Below, piece by piece: positions 1 to 10,300 of a stretch of DNA of 44,804 bases. A model generated the notes under the pieces. It had not been told where the DNA came from. It searched no databases and saw only the letters and a list, made by a program, of their open reading frames with translations. Numbering within the stretch: position 1 is the first letter of the stretch; every line of letters starts with the position of its first letter. Made by a program: the position numbers and the translations under genes. This stretch comes from an uncultured Akkermansia sp. (GTDB lineage: Bacteria > Verrucomicrobiota > Verrucomicrobiia > Verrucomicrobiales > Akkermansiaceae): the NCBI GenBank assembly GCA_947626635.1, contig CANQSY010000006.1, positions 1 through 44,804 on the forward strand. The letters run 5' to 3'.

Positions 1-87
1 CGTAAATCGTAAATCGTAAATCGTAAATCGTAAATCGTAAATCGTAAATCGTAAATCGTAAATCGTAAATAGGCGCCTCCGGCGCCC
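1..87 (+). repeat. Dispersed intergenic repeat, copy A: ten CGTAAAT heptads plus hairpin
   Basis: Bases 1-70 are exactly ten perfect copies of CGTAAAT; the array is cut by the window edge and may be longer. A hairpin follows at once: GGCGCC (72-77), loop TCC, GGCGCC (81-86). The same heptads recur in at least seven more copies here, most followed directly by a hairpin of different sequence. No gene is visible in 1-294 apart from repeats A and B and the promoter of the next gene. Confidence 0.9.
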
Positions 88-105
88 AGGTCCCTCGTGG
101 GCTTT

Positions 106-222
106 GTAATTCGTAAATCGTAAATAGGCGGTGGAACACCGCCCTGTCCGAACGCTACGCATTCGCACCGCCGGAACGCGTGCAGCGCGAGAATTCCCTG
201 AAATCGTAATTCGTAATTCGTC
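106..222 (+). repeat. Dispersed intergenic repeat, copy B
   Basis: A short heptad tract (106-125) is followed by the perfect 7-bp hairpin GGCGGTG / CACCGCC (127-133 and 137-143, loop GAA). After a short spacer comes the GC-rich palindromic box (173-198, imperfect here) and a second heptad tract (199-220) without a hairpin after it. The order box, heptads, hairpin matches copies C, D and E. Confidence 0.8.
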
Positions 223-255
223 CGTTGATCCCGGAAATTCAGCTTTCGCGTAAGC

Positions 256-283
256 TTGACACATTGCTTCTCGCCCGTATAAT
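256..283 (+). promoter_or_regulatory. Sigma70-type promoter of the BASS-like transporter
   Basis: TTGACA (256-261), 16-bp spacer, TATAAT (278-283): both hexamers match consensus. The -10 box ends 11 nt before the ATG at 295, so the predicted leader is only about 4-5 nt and has no room for a Shine-Dalgarno sequence. Confidence 0.75.
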
Positions 284-294
284 GCAGGGCGACT

Positions 295-1194
295 ATGCTG
301 CGTATCATCAGAAAATGGGGCTTGCTCATTTCTTTTGTCGTGGGGGGATTGCTGCCTCATTTGCAGGCGTATTCGTGGCTGATTCCCTACTTCGTGGGGA
401 TCATGCTCACCATCACGCTCACCGGCATGGAAACGACTCGTTTGCGCCCGCGTCGCGAACATTTCTTTCTCCTCGTCGCCAACCTCTGTATAGGGATTGT
501 GCCATGGAGCATTCTGCACCTGGCGGGTTATGAAAATCTGGCGGAAGCTGCTTTCCTTGCGAGCATCACCGGTGCGGCGGCCAGCAGCCCCGTTGTCGTC
601 CACCTGTTGGGCGGGAAGTCTGAATTCGCCGCCGTCGCTCTGCTGTTCAACAGCGTGATGGCCGCCATCGCCATTCCCCTGCTCGCCCCATTCACCATCA
701 CTCCCCGCATCGGTCTCACCTTATCGCGGCTTCAGATTTTTCACGTCGTGCTGGACCAAGTTCTCGTGATGCTGATTCTCCCGTGCGTCGTCGCCGTGCT
801 GCTGCGTTGGCTCCTGCCGGCAAGTAAAACCATCAGCCGTAAGTTGAGTGATCTCTCCTTCTGCCTTTGGATGCTCAGCATGGTACTCGTGGCTGCCACC
901 GGCGTGACCCGCATCGTTCAAACCGGCGCTGACACAGCCCAACTCCTGCCCTACTTCATCCTGGCAGCCGTCCTCTGTACTCTCGGCTTTACCATCGGAC
1001 GCCTGATCGGCGGTAAAAATTACGCCTGCGAAGTCGGTCAATGTCTCGGACAGAAGAACACGATCGTCGGCATCTACATCGGACTCTGCTACTGCTCCCC
1101 GCTCGTCTTTCTGGGCCCCACCCTGCACCTCCTTTGCCAACACATCTTCAACACGTGGCAATTCATCCGCGCATCGTCCCGCAAGACAGCGTAG
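295..1194 (+). CDS. Bile acid:sodium symporter (BASS)-like membrane transporter
   Basis: A 299-residue, very hydrophobic protein with about eight to ten membrane segments and short loops, of usual length for the BASS / arsenite-resistance transporter superfamily (COG0385-like). The hydrophobic pattern, the SITGAAASSPVVVHLLGG stretch near residue 98 and the late GQCLGQKNTIVGIYIGL stretch resemble the broken-helix core and GxxN-type motif of this family. Family members move organic anions with sodium; the substrate here cannot be told. The start at 295 follows a consensus promoter by a few bases. The gene stands alone between dispersed repeats and is convergent with the autotransporter. I infer the family from topology and motif resemblance; another ten-helix carrier family is possible. 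Confidence 0.6.
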   Translation: MLRIIRKWGLLISFVVGGLLPHLQAYSWLIPYFVGIMLTITLTGMETTRLRPRREHFFLLVANLCIGIVPWSILHLAGYENLAEAAFLASITGAAASSPVVVHLLGGKSEFAAVALLFNSVMAAIAIPLLAPFTITPRIGLTLSRLQIFHVVLDQVLVMLILPCVVAVLLRWLLPASKTISRKLSDLSFCLWMLSMVLVAATGVTRIVQTGADTAQLLPYFILAAVLCTLGFTIGRLIGGKNYACEVGQCLGQKNTIVGIYIGLCYCSPLVFLGPTLHLLCQHIFNTWQFIRASSRKTA

Positions 1195-1263
1195 CTCCCA
1201 TCACTCCCGCTACCCCTCACCCACGCAACGATCCCGGAAATTCCGCTGCGCATTCGCACCGGT

Positions 1264-1309
1264 GGAACGCGCGCAGCGCGCGAATTCCCCGAAATCGTAA
1301 TTCGTAAAT
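1264..1309 (+). repeat. Dispersed intergenic repeat, copy C
   Basis: GC palindrome box (1264-1290, CGCGCGCAGCGCGCG core between GGAA and TTCC), then a heptad tract ending CGTAAAT at 1309. The stretch before it (about 1231-1263) also resembles DNA preceding copy F. The hairpin at 1310-1348 follows without a gap, in the place where other copies carry a GGC-rich hairpin. Confidence 0.8.
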
Positions 1310-1348
1310 GCTTTAGAATCAGCTTCGATTAGAAGCTGATTCTAAAGC
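1310..1348. terminator. Perfect 17-bp hairpin across the autotransporter stop codon
   Basis: GCTTTAGAATCAGCTTC (1310-1326) and GAAGCTGATTCTAAAGC (1332-1348) are exact reverse complements around the 5-nt loop GATTA. The autotransporter stop (TAA on the minus strand, 1329-1331) lies in the loop, and the arm at 1332-1348 encodes the end of its last residues FRISF. There is no strong T-run on either side, so it may be an mRNA 3'-end stabiliser or a weak bidirectional terminator rather than a classic intrinsic terminator. Confidence 0.6.
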
Positions 1349-4300
1349 CCGTTGTGGCGTCGAAACTGGTCCAGCCTTGGCGGAACTCCACGCTGCCGTC
1401 CATGAAGAAGGAGCCACCGGAGAGCCCCCCGCCGAGCGGGATGGTGATGCCGGCGCCTATCTCCACGCCCACAACGCCGACCTCTGCACCGACCATGTTG
1501 GTGACGTAGGAGCCATTGATGAAGCGCGTAGCGGCTTCGCCGCGGCGGTCGCCGGCATCGACCTTAACGAGGAGACGCGACTCGAAGAGGGCGCTGCGGT
1601 TATAGACATTCTCACCGATCAGCGACTGGAAGCGAGCGCCGGCGCCGAAGGTGAGAGTTGTGCTGTCCATATCCTCCACGCTGAGGCCGGCGTCGCTGCC
1701 GCTCTCCATGAAGCCGTCGATCTTGTTGTAGCGGACTTCCGCGTTGATGACGTACTGCATCACACTGCGCGCATCCTTCTGCAGCAGGGTGGTATAGCCT
1801 AATTCGTAGAGGGCGCCCAGAGCGTAGCCATTTGTATCGGCATCCGCCGTGTAGTTGCCGCTGCCGGTCATCACCGTGCGGTGCGTCTTGAAGTCGGCCG
1901 TACCTTCGCTGAGCACGAGAGTGTGCATCCAGCGACCGCTCATGTAACGCACAAACGCCGTGGCGTACATGGTATCCATATCGCCGCTGATGCTGTCCGC
2001 CCCGGTGCATTTGAGGTCGTTGTACATGGCCGTGAGAGCGAGACCGACCGTCGTGTTGCGCGAGATATCGGCATCCACGCCGAGTGTGCCGCCCCAGCCA
2101 TTGAGGCGGTAGCCGGGCGCAAGACCATCTGCATCCAGCTCGCGGAAGGAGCTCTCTGCGTTGACCCATGCGTGCCAGTAGGGCATATCGTCATCCGTGG
2201 CAGCCTGTGCCGCTTCATCGCCCATGGAGGTCGTGCGATTGCGGATTACGGTAAGCTGGCGGTGCATATCCTCGCCGAGGGCAGCGCTGTAGCCGGTGTA
2301 GGCTGCGCCGGACGCCGCAGCGAGCATCTTGGCAAGGTCGGCATTGTTGCCGGAGCTCAAGAGCCTCTGAGCCTCGTTCCGCAGCTTGTTGGTATCGGAA
2401 TTCGGGTTGTTGATAGCTTCTGCCGCTTTGGGATTAAAGCCGGTAAGCTCCCAGAGAGCCTTCGCTCCCTCAACGGCGTTCTGATGGGTACCCTGCACAG
2501 CCTCGGCAAGGGAGTTCGTGTCAGACTCCGTCAAATCCAGATAAATCTCACCACCTTCCGCCTTAAGAGTCGCTTCCTTCACGTGCAACCAAGCGCCGCC
2601 CACGAGCTGACTCCGATCCAGCTTGCGGCTGGTTGCAGAGTCAAGTTCGGAGGCTGCCACTCGCGTCTCCAATTCCGAGTCTCCCGCGACCTCATCGACT
2701 TCCACAGCATTCAGGTTAACACTGCCGTCGGCATATGTTCCTATCACGAACTTCTTAGAAGTGGGCGCCGAGCCGCTATCGACACGGAACGTGATATCAG
2801 CATTCTTCGCCAGGTTGAAATCCTGGAACTTCATGCCTGCATTGGCAGTATTGAACGTGAAGACAAAGGTCGTATGCGAACCGTCTTCCATGTTCACGTC
2901 ACCCATCTGCCAACCCTCATTCATGCCGCTCTCGTTCACCACGTCGAAGAGCACCTGCGCTCCGCTCTCCATGGTCACGTTCCAGTTCTCACCTCCTTTC
3001 ATGCGCGTGAACACCTGACAGAATATTCCGATACCCTTAAACGTCATCGTGCCATTGTACCCGCTGAGATCTCCTCCGTTGGTAGAGAAGCTGCCTCCGT
3101 ACAACAGGAACTCGTAATCTCCGGTACCTGTGATCGTACCGTCATTCATAATGAGACCGCAGAGGGTGCCGTTCGTCGGCCCAGCCTCCCCGCCTCCATC
3201 CGCAGTAGGAACTGCATCACCTTCGACCGCAAGGCTGTGCGCAGTTACAGACTCAGCGCCGACCTCCAACACCGTACCTTCTCCATCCAGCATGAGCAAG
3301 ACGTTGTTCAGCTTACTCCCTTTTTCCATCTTGACATTTCCCTTCACTTCTACAACACCGTTCACGTCGGAGAGGAAGGGCATATCCGCGCCAATCGCCA
3401 CACCAGCGCCGACTGTCGTAGCTTCTTCTTTCGTATCCCCGCCCACGAGTTGCAGCACGCCAAGATCATTAAGTTTCACGTTGTTGGACGCACCGTCGCT
3501 ATCCCCCACCGCATCACCTTCTACTGAGATGTCTCCGGAGACCGTAGCGGACCCTCCGTTCACCACGAGCTGAGTGTTGCCGGCATCGCCGGTGAAGGTC
3601 ACGTCGGTGAGCAGGTTCTCCTCATTTTGCAGCTCAAGAGTGCCTTGATCCATGTAGAGACCCTGTCCCTCTCTGAGGTCGAGTTTCCCGCCCATCACCG
3701 TCTTCGATCCAGCATCCTCGTGGTTGATGTGCAACTCAGCTTCTTTCACGGTGATCCCGCCGGAATACGTCATTTCTTTTTCCTTGCCGGTATTCTTGAG
3801 GGTCACCATATCGTTATCTCCACCACCGGTAATGGTCAATGTGGCATTCGCGTTGTTACCGCTCAGATTGTGCACCGTCAAGCCGTCAGCTTCCCAGTCT
3901 CCCACTGCCCTATCCTTGTCTCCTTCCGAGAAGTCGATGTTCGTGTTGCTGTCCACGATGACCTGTCCATAGTCGCCCACGCTGTCGTAGATGTTCTTAT
4001 CGCCGCTCTCCCATTTCGTGGGTTCGTCCCTATCGTTATCCTTGGAACTGACGTATGTATCACCCTCCGGAGACGGTGTATCGGATTTAGTCCATGTCAG
4101 GCAGCCGCTTTCATCGACCGTCAGGTCGCCGTAGGAATCGCCCGGATCCTTGCCATCGACGGTGAACTTAAAGTTGTTCCAACCATCGCTGAAGCCCTCC
4201 ACATCAGCAAACAACTGACCGCCGTTCTTGAATTTCTCCAGGAACTCGCTGCTGAAGTCGAGGGTGAGATCTCCACTGTTGCCGTCCATGCTGTCGAAGT

Positions 4301-7300
4301 CCAGCGTGCCGGTAAAGTCGCTCCCGAGGCTCAGCGTGCTGTCCGCACCCCATTTGAAGGAGCCTGCTGCCAAGCCATTTCCGCCCTGCACGGTCAAGCT
4401 GCCGTCCTCCGTGATCTCGAGCTCGGTGAGCGTACCGCTCACCGACCCCAGCGTACTCTTCTTTCCGCCCACCGTCAGATTCCCGCCTTCCACGCTCAGC
4501 GCGCCCTTCACCTCGGTGTCCTTCATGCTCAGGTTGCCGCCGGAACCTAGTTGCGCGCTGCCCCACGTGCCGCCGCCGTTCGCCGTCAGCGTACCGCTGC
4601 CCACGTTCACATCCCCCGTCACATTCAACTTACCGTCCGTCGTCACGCTGCTTCCGCTGCCCAAGGTCAGGTTGCCGCCGACATTCAGCTGCTTGTCGCC
4701 GAAGTCAACGGTCGTCTTCTTGTCCTTCCCCACCGTGAGGCCTCCTTTTGTCTCGAGCGTACTGCCATCGCCTTGGAAGGTGTAATCACCTCCGTCGAAC
4801 TCCACGCTGTTCGCCGTCACATCTTCCGTCATCTGCACCGTGTAATCCGACTCTGGCGTTCCCGCTACGTGGACGTCCACCCCGGCGGCATCTTCCGGCC
4901 AAACCACACTCGGATCCTCACCCGATGATGTACTCCATTTCATGTTTTCGCCACCCCAAGTCAACGTGCCGCCGCCCTCCTCACCTGTCCAGTAAAGGTC
5001 GGGGTTCTCCGGCGCCTCCCACGTGAGTTTTCCTTCATTATTCAGTCCGAAGTTACCGTACCTGTCTTCATTCACCGTTTGCCCATTGATAGTGAACGTG
5101 AAATAATCCTTCCAATTCGTGACATCCCCCCAGCCACTGAAGAGCTGCCAGTTGCCACTGCGGAGTTTATCCAGCATCTCCGAGGAGAGGTCGATCGTGA
5201 GCAGGTTACCATCTGTGGGCTTCGTCAGCGTCGCATCCGTGAGGTTGATCGTGAGCTGTGAATCGATGTCCAGCGTAGCTCCCTCACCCCAAGTGAGTCC
5301 GCTCGTGATACCTAACGACTGCTCTCCCTCGCCGCCGATATGCACCGTCGAACCGGCGCCCAGCGTGAGCTTCGTGAGAGAGCCGGTGACTCCTTCATCG
5401 AAGTTCACCGTAGCGTTGTCCCCGATTTCTATCGCCTTGCTGAGCGTCGCCGCTCCTTTGAACGTCATCGTCCCGGCCGCCACCTTGAAGTCCTTATCCA
5501 TGGTCGCGTCGTCACTGATCGTCAGATCACCCGCAATGCCATAGCCGGTGTTAGCATTGAAGGTCACTCCCGCATATTTGCCCGTGTATGTAGCCCAGTC
5601 CAGCGAACTATCCTGACCCGTGCTGTCCCACAGCAGGTACACCGTCTCCGGCGCGCCGGAGACGTCCGCGCGGTTCAGGGTGAGCGTGCCCTTGCTGATT
5701 TGAGTAAGGGAATTGAACGTAAGATCCCCGCCAAGGTTCAGTGTGGGACTAGCACTTGAGGTCATAGTTATTTGCAGCGTCTTAATGCTGCCAACACTTC
5801 CGTTCGCACCGGTGATGGTGAGGTTCGTCCCACCTGCGAGATCCAGCGTTCCGGCTCCGGAAAGAGAACCATCAATCGTAGAATTTGTGGCTCCGGTGAA
5901 ACGGAGGGCTCCTTCCTCGACCTCTACATCGCCATGGATTGTAACCGTTCCTGCGCCGATAACCTGCACTTTACTGCCGGCCTTCTTGAGGTTGATCCTC
6001 GCGTTTTTCTCGCCGAGGGTGAATTCACTCGTCCATGCAAACTTGTTCGCGGTCGGAGTCAGGGTCAGCGTAAGAGCATCTTTGGTCTCCTCACCACCCG
6101 AGGTCTGCTTGATGGTGATCTTCTCCGCAGGTGTAACTCCATCTCGAGGCCAATCGCCTGCCCCAAAATCACCGAAGCTCAAGTCTCCACCCATTTCAAC
6201 GGTGCCGGAATCACCGACACCAACGGTCAGTTGTTTCACCGTCCCGCCCGCGGCGAGTTGCAACGTGCCGCCGGAGAGAGTAACGCTCGAGAGAGTAACA
6301 GAGTTGCTGAAGCCCTGCGTGCCGCTCTGGACAGTGAGCGCCAGCGAATCGGCTACCGTTCCCTCAAACGTGCCGCCGGTTCCGCTCACCGTGATAGAGC
6401 CTCCGACCGTACCGCTGCCGGTCAACCCACCCACCGTGAGAGTGTCGCCCGTGAGCGTTCCGCCCACGTCCACCACGCCCGCGGTCGAACCGGAGAGAGT
6501 TTGGTCGCCCTTGCCGAGGGTGAGTGTCGCCTCGGCGTTCCCTGAGTTGTCAAGTTCGGCCGTGATGGAGCCGTTTAGCGTGCCGCCGTTCTCGCCGAGC
6601 GTGAGTTTCTTGTCGGTGCCCAGTGTGTTATCCCCCGTCAGGTTGAGCGTACCGCCATCCAGCGTGATGCCGCCGGTGAAGGACGTTCCATCGAGAGCCT
6701 TGTCGAGCGTCATGTCCCCCTTCACGGTCAGATCCGCCGAACCTTCCAGCGCACCCTTCACCTCCGTCGTCACTTCAAACGTGGTGGCGTCATTGAGCGT
6801 CAACGTGCCGTACACGACAAGTGTTTGCCCGTTGCCCTTGAAGGTGTACGTCGTTGAGTCGTCGTCTACCTTCCCAACCGTCAGGGAGTTAACACTAACT
6901 TTATTATCGGTATCGCCGGAAACGGTGACATCAACTGTACCCGTATCGCTCTCCCCTTGCAAGACGACGTCCTTGCTCGCGTTCACATCGCCGGAGTCTG
7001 TATCCCAACCAAGAGCTTTCCCACCGCTGATGCTGTCGCCCAACGTCACGCTCCCTGTCTCCCCTCTCCATGTGTAGGTATCCAACGTGGGTTCTTCAGT
7101 CTCTCCCCATGTCAGTGTCCCGTCAGAGGTCAGCGTGAGGTTGCTGTACGTGCCGTCGTCATTCGCGACCGTTACGTTAAAGTTGCCCGAGAAGTCATAG
7201 CCTTCTCCCCAAGTGAAGAACTTGTAACTGTTGTCCTCTGCGTTGAGCCCGTCCAAGAAGGCTTTGTCCAGGGTGATGGTGAGTTTACCACTGAGGCTCG

Positions 7301-10300
7301 TCACGCCTGAAAGGTCAATTCCCAAACCTTCTCCCGCCGTACTGCTCACGTCAATCGAGGCGCCTTCCGTCCAGCTGAACGAGGAACCGAGGGTGATCTG
7401 CTGGCTGCCGGAGAGCTTCAGCTTGCTGCCATCCAACACAAATCCGCCGAAGCTGTACGCAGTAGTGCTGCCTTGCAATTCCAACGTCCCGCCGCCCGTC
7501 ACCTTGAACGCCTGCGTGACTGCCCCGCCTTCCGTGAAGGTCTTCGTATCGCTGCTGGCTACCTTCACACCGATACCGACATTGCTCCCGATAGTCACTC
7601 CACTGCTCATTTTGTACTGAGCGTAGAAATTGTCCAGAGTGGCCGAGCCAGTATCACCCACCTTGGACATCAAAACGTACACGATGCTGTTTTCCGGAGA
7701 CGCATTTGCATTTTCGATTGTTCCTGAGCCTGAACCGGGATCTGCCGCAGTTGCATTGCTATACAGGCAGAAACCAATCTCCCCAACCACGATGTCGTTC
7801 TTCAACTTCAGAGTGTTCGTCTTCCCATCATTAGAGAAACGAATACTGGCAATGTCGCTACCTTCTCCGTTAATGGTCAAGGTTGTATCAAGAAGGTAAA
7901 GGTTGCCATCTCCATACACCTTGCCGTCAATTTGAGCATTGTTTGACAAGGTGAGACGCAGCACACCGGCTTGAATGTTGACATCGCCCGAAATCGAGAT
8001 ATCCCCTTGAGCAATGCTTTGGTGATAGTTTCCTTTCTTTACCAAATTGATGCGATGAGAGCTATCACCCAGTTTCAAACCTCCCCAGAGCAGCGTCTCT
8101 CCTCTGCGTTCAACCCCTTCCGTTCCAACCATCCCCTCGCAGATCGTGAAGTCAATCGTCTCAGAAGCTTCAGACAGTATGGTGTAATTGGAGCCAGTCT
8201 TGCTTCCGTTCCACTCACCGCCGGAGATACCCTTCTTGGCAGTGAACGCACCTCCAAGAGTCAATGTTGCGTCAGGATTGAATTTCACTTCACCATCAAT
8301 GCTACTTGCCCCCTTCACCTTCAAGGTCGTGGACTCTGCAAGTTCGACGTTTACGGTGAGCCCTTCCGTCTCCGCCTTTTGCGTCAAACTCCCAAGCGTG
8401 CCGGTGTTGGCAAACTTGAGCGTCACGTTGCCGGTGCCGTCCACCGTGAGGGCGCCGCTCTCACCGGTCACGCTCTCGAACGTCGTCGTGGAACCGGAAG
8501 CGAGCTTCAGGGTGCCTCCATTCTCCGTCACGTCCAATTTCTTCACCGTCGCGGCAGCATCCTTTAATTCGACAGTTCCTCCGTCCAAGCCCAAGGTTCC
8601 TTGGCCTGCATAGCCTTGAATGGAAACCGTGACGTTCTGACCCACGACGAAGGAGCTTTCCGCAGAGGAACCGAAGGAATTCGTGATGCTGAGCGTGGCG
8701 TCATCGTCCTTTCCGGTGACGTTGTAGGTGGCCGCTCCCTCGATAGTAAGCGAAAGAGCCTCTACAACGCCGCCTACCTTCACGCTATGATCCCCGTCTG
8801 CTGCCGCAAACTTCACAGAAGCTTTGTTCTCGAATGTCTTATCGTCCTTCCACCCGGTGCCGGTACTCGTACTCGTGTCCCAGATCAGCTCGTTTGTGTC
8901 TTCGTAGACGTACTCTCCGGCGAGCGAAGAGAGGGTCAGCGTGCCATCGGCATTCAGCTCCAGTTTGAACGCTTCCTGATCGTACCCGGTAAAGACGAGC
9001 CTGCCGGACTGCACCAGAGAGGTGAAGTTTTTATTGCCTCCGGTAAACAGCTCGTAGGTGGTACTTCCTGACCAATCCAACCCCGTTAGGTCAATGGTCA
9101 GTGTATGACCATCGCTCACCACAATGCTCCCGATGTCCAATTTCACGGTGCCCGACACGCCCAATGTGGCATCGCAGTTGGTGTTCAAGGTAAGCGTCGT
9201 AATAGACAAGGGATTCGCGCCGCCAAGCTTCAGCAATGAACCATTGTTCAGAGTGAGGGAAGTGAGCTTGTTGTACGTAGTTTCTTCTTCCGATGCCTTG
9301 ACACTGCCCCAAGTCATTTGCGTGTTCTCGCCCAGCGTGAGCGAAGCGCCATCGTTCACCGTCGTCTCGCCGGAAATGGTGACCGAACTTCCACTGAAGG
9401 TGACGACTCCCTTGAGTTCCAGCGCACCGGCCGTAACGGTACCGGCTTTGAGCTCCACACCATCGACGAGAAGTGTGCTGGCATTGGTAGTCGTAAGCGT
9501 GATATTGCCTGTAAACGATCGGAAGTTTTCCCCGGAGAATTCCAACACATTGCCTCCGCTTCCTGCCGTGATCAGGAAATTCCCTTTCCACCCGCTCATG
9601 TCTCCTGTGAATTTCCAATGCTGACCATGAATCGTCCCCTCGACCATCTTGAAGTCGCTACTTTCAGCGTCCTCAGCCGTCGAGAATTTGCCGTTGAATA
9701 CGTAGGGATTTGTTCGGTCGGAGAACCCATTGTTGATCGACAGATCTGTCATCAACACCACGTCAGCCTCAACGGTTACATCAGCCCCCTCTACATTGGG
9801 ATCGGGGAAATAGAGCACCTCGGTCTGTTGAATGATGACAGTTTTGCCTTTCGCGTTGTCAGACGACTTCAAAAAGCTGTCCCACTCACTTGTATTATGC
9901 ACTATCGGCTCGACAGCCGTCCAGCTCAGTTGACCGGTCTCGCTCAATTTGAGGCCTCTGAGATTTTTCCCATTTACATAGATATTGAAGAAATCATCCC
10001 ACTCCTTCCCCTGAGTGTCGAGAGCATCCCACAGCGTTCTAAAGTGATCTGAATTAAAGAGCTGGTACGTCGTCTTGCTTCCATCCTGATCCCAAACGTC
10101 GTATCCCGTCAGCGTAATGCTGAGTTTGCCGTCCGCATCCAACACTAAGCTCGTGAAGTCCAGATTCCCACCGTCTTGCGTCATGGTGAGCGTCAGCATA
10201 CCACCGTTCGCCGCATGCAGCGTCGTACCCTTCAACGTTCCACTGTTTACCTCCAAGTTTGCATTCGCCCCCAACGTGAGTTCTGTCAGCTCGCCTGTGA

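Noticed and set aside
1-70. CRISPR array
   Set aside because: The unit is 7 nt with no spacers, and no cas gene is present.
1881-3527. 548-codon plus-strand open frame inside the autotransporter, and similar ones near 5713-7077 and 10458-11885
   Set aside because: Repetitive Gly/Thr/Ser codons on the minus strand leave long stop-free frames on the plus strand (Pro/Val/Ser-rich); there are no motifs and no start context.
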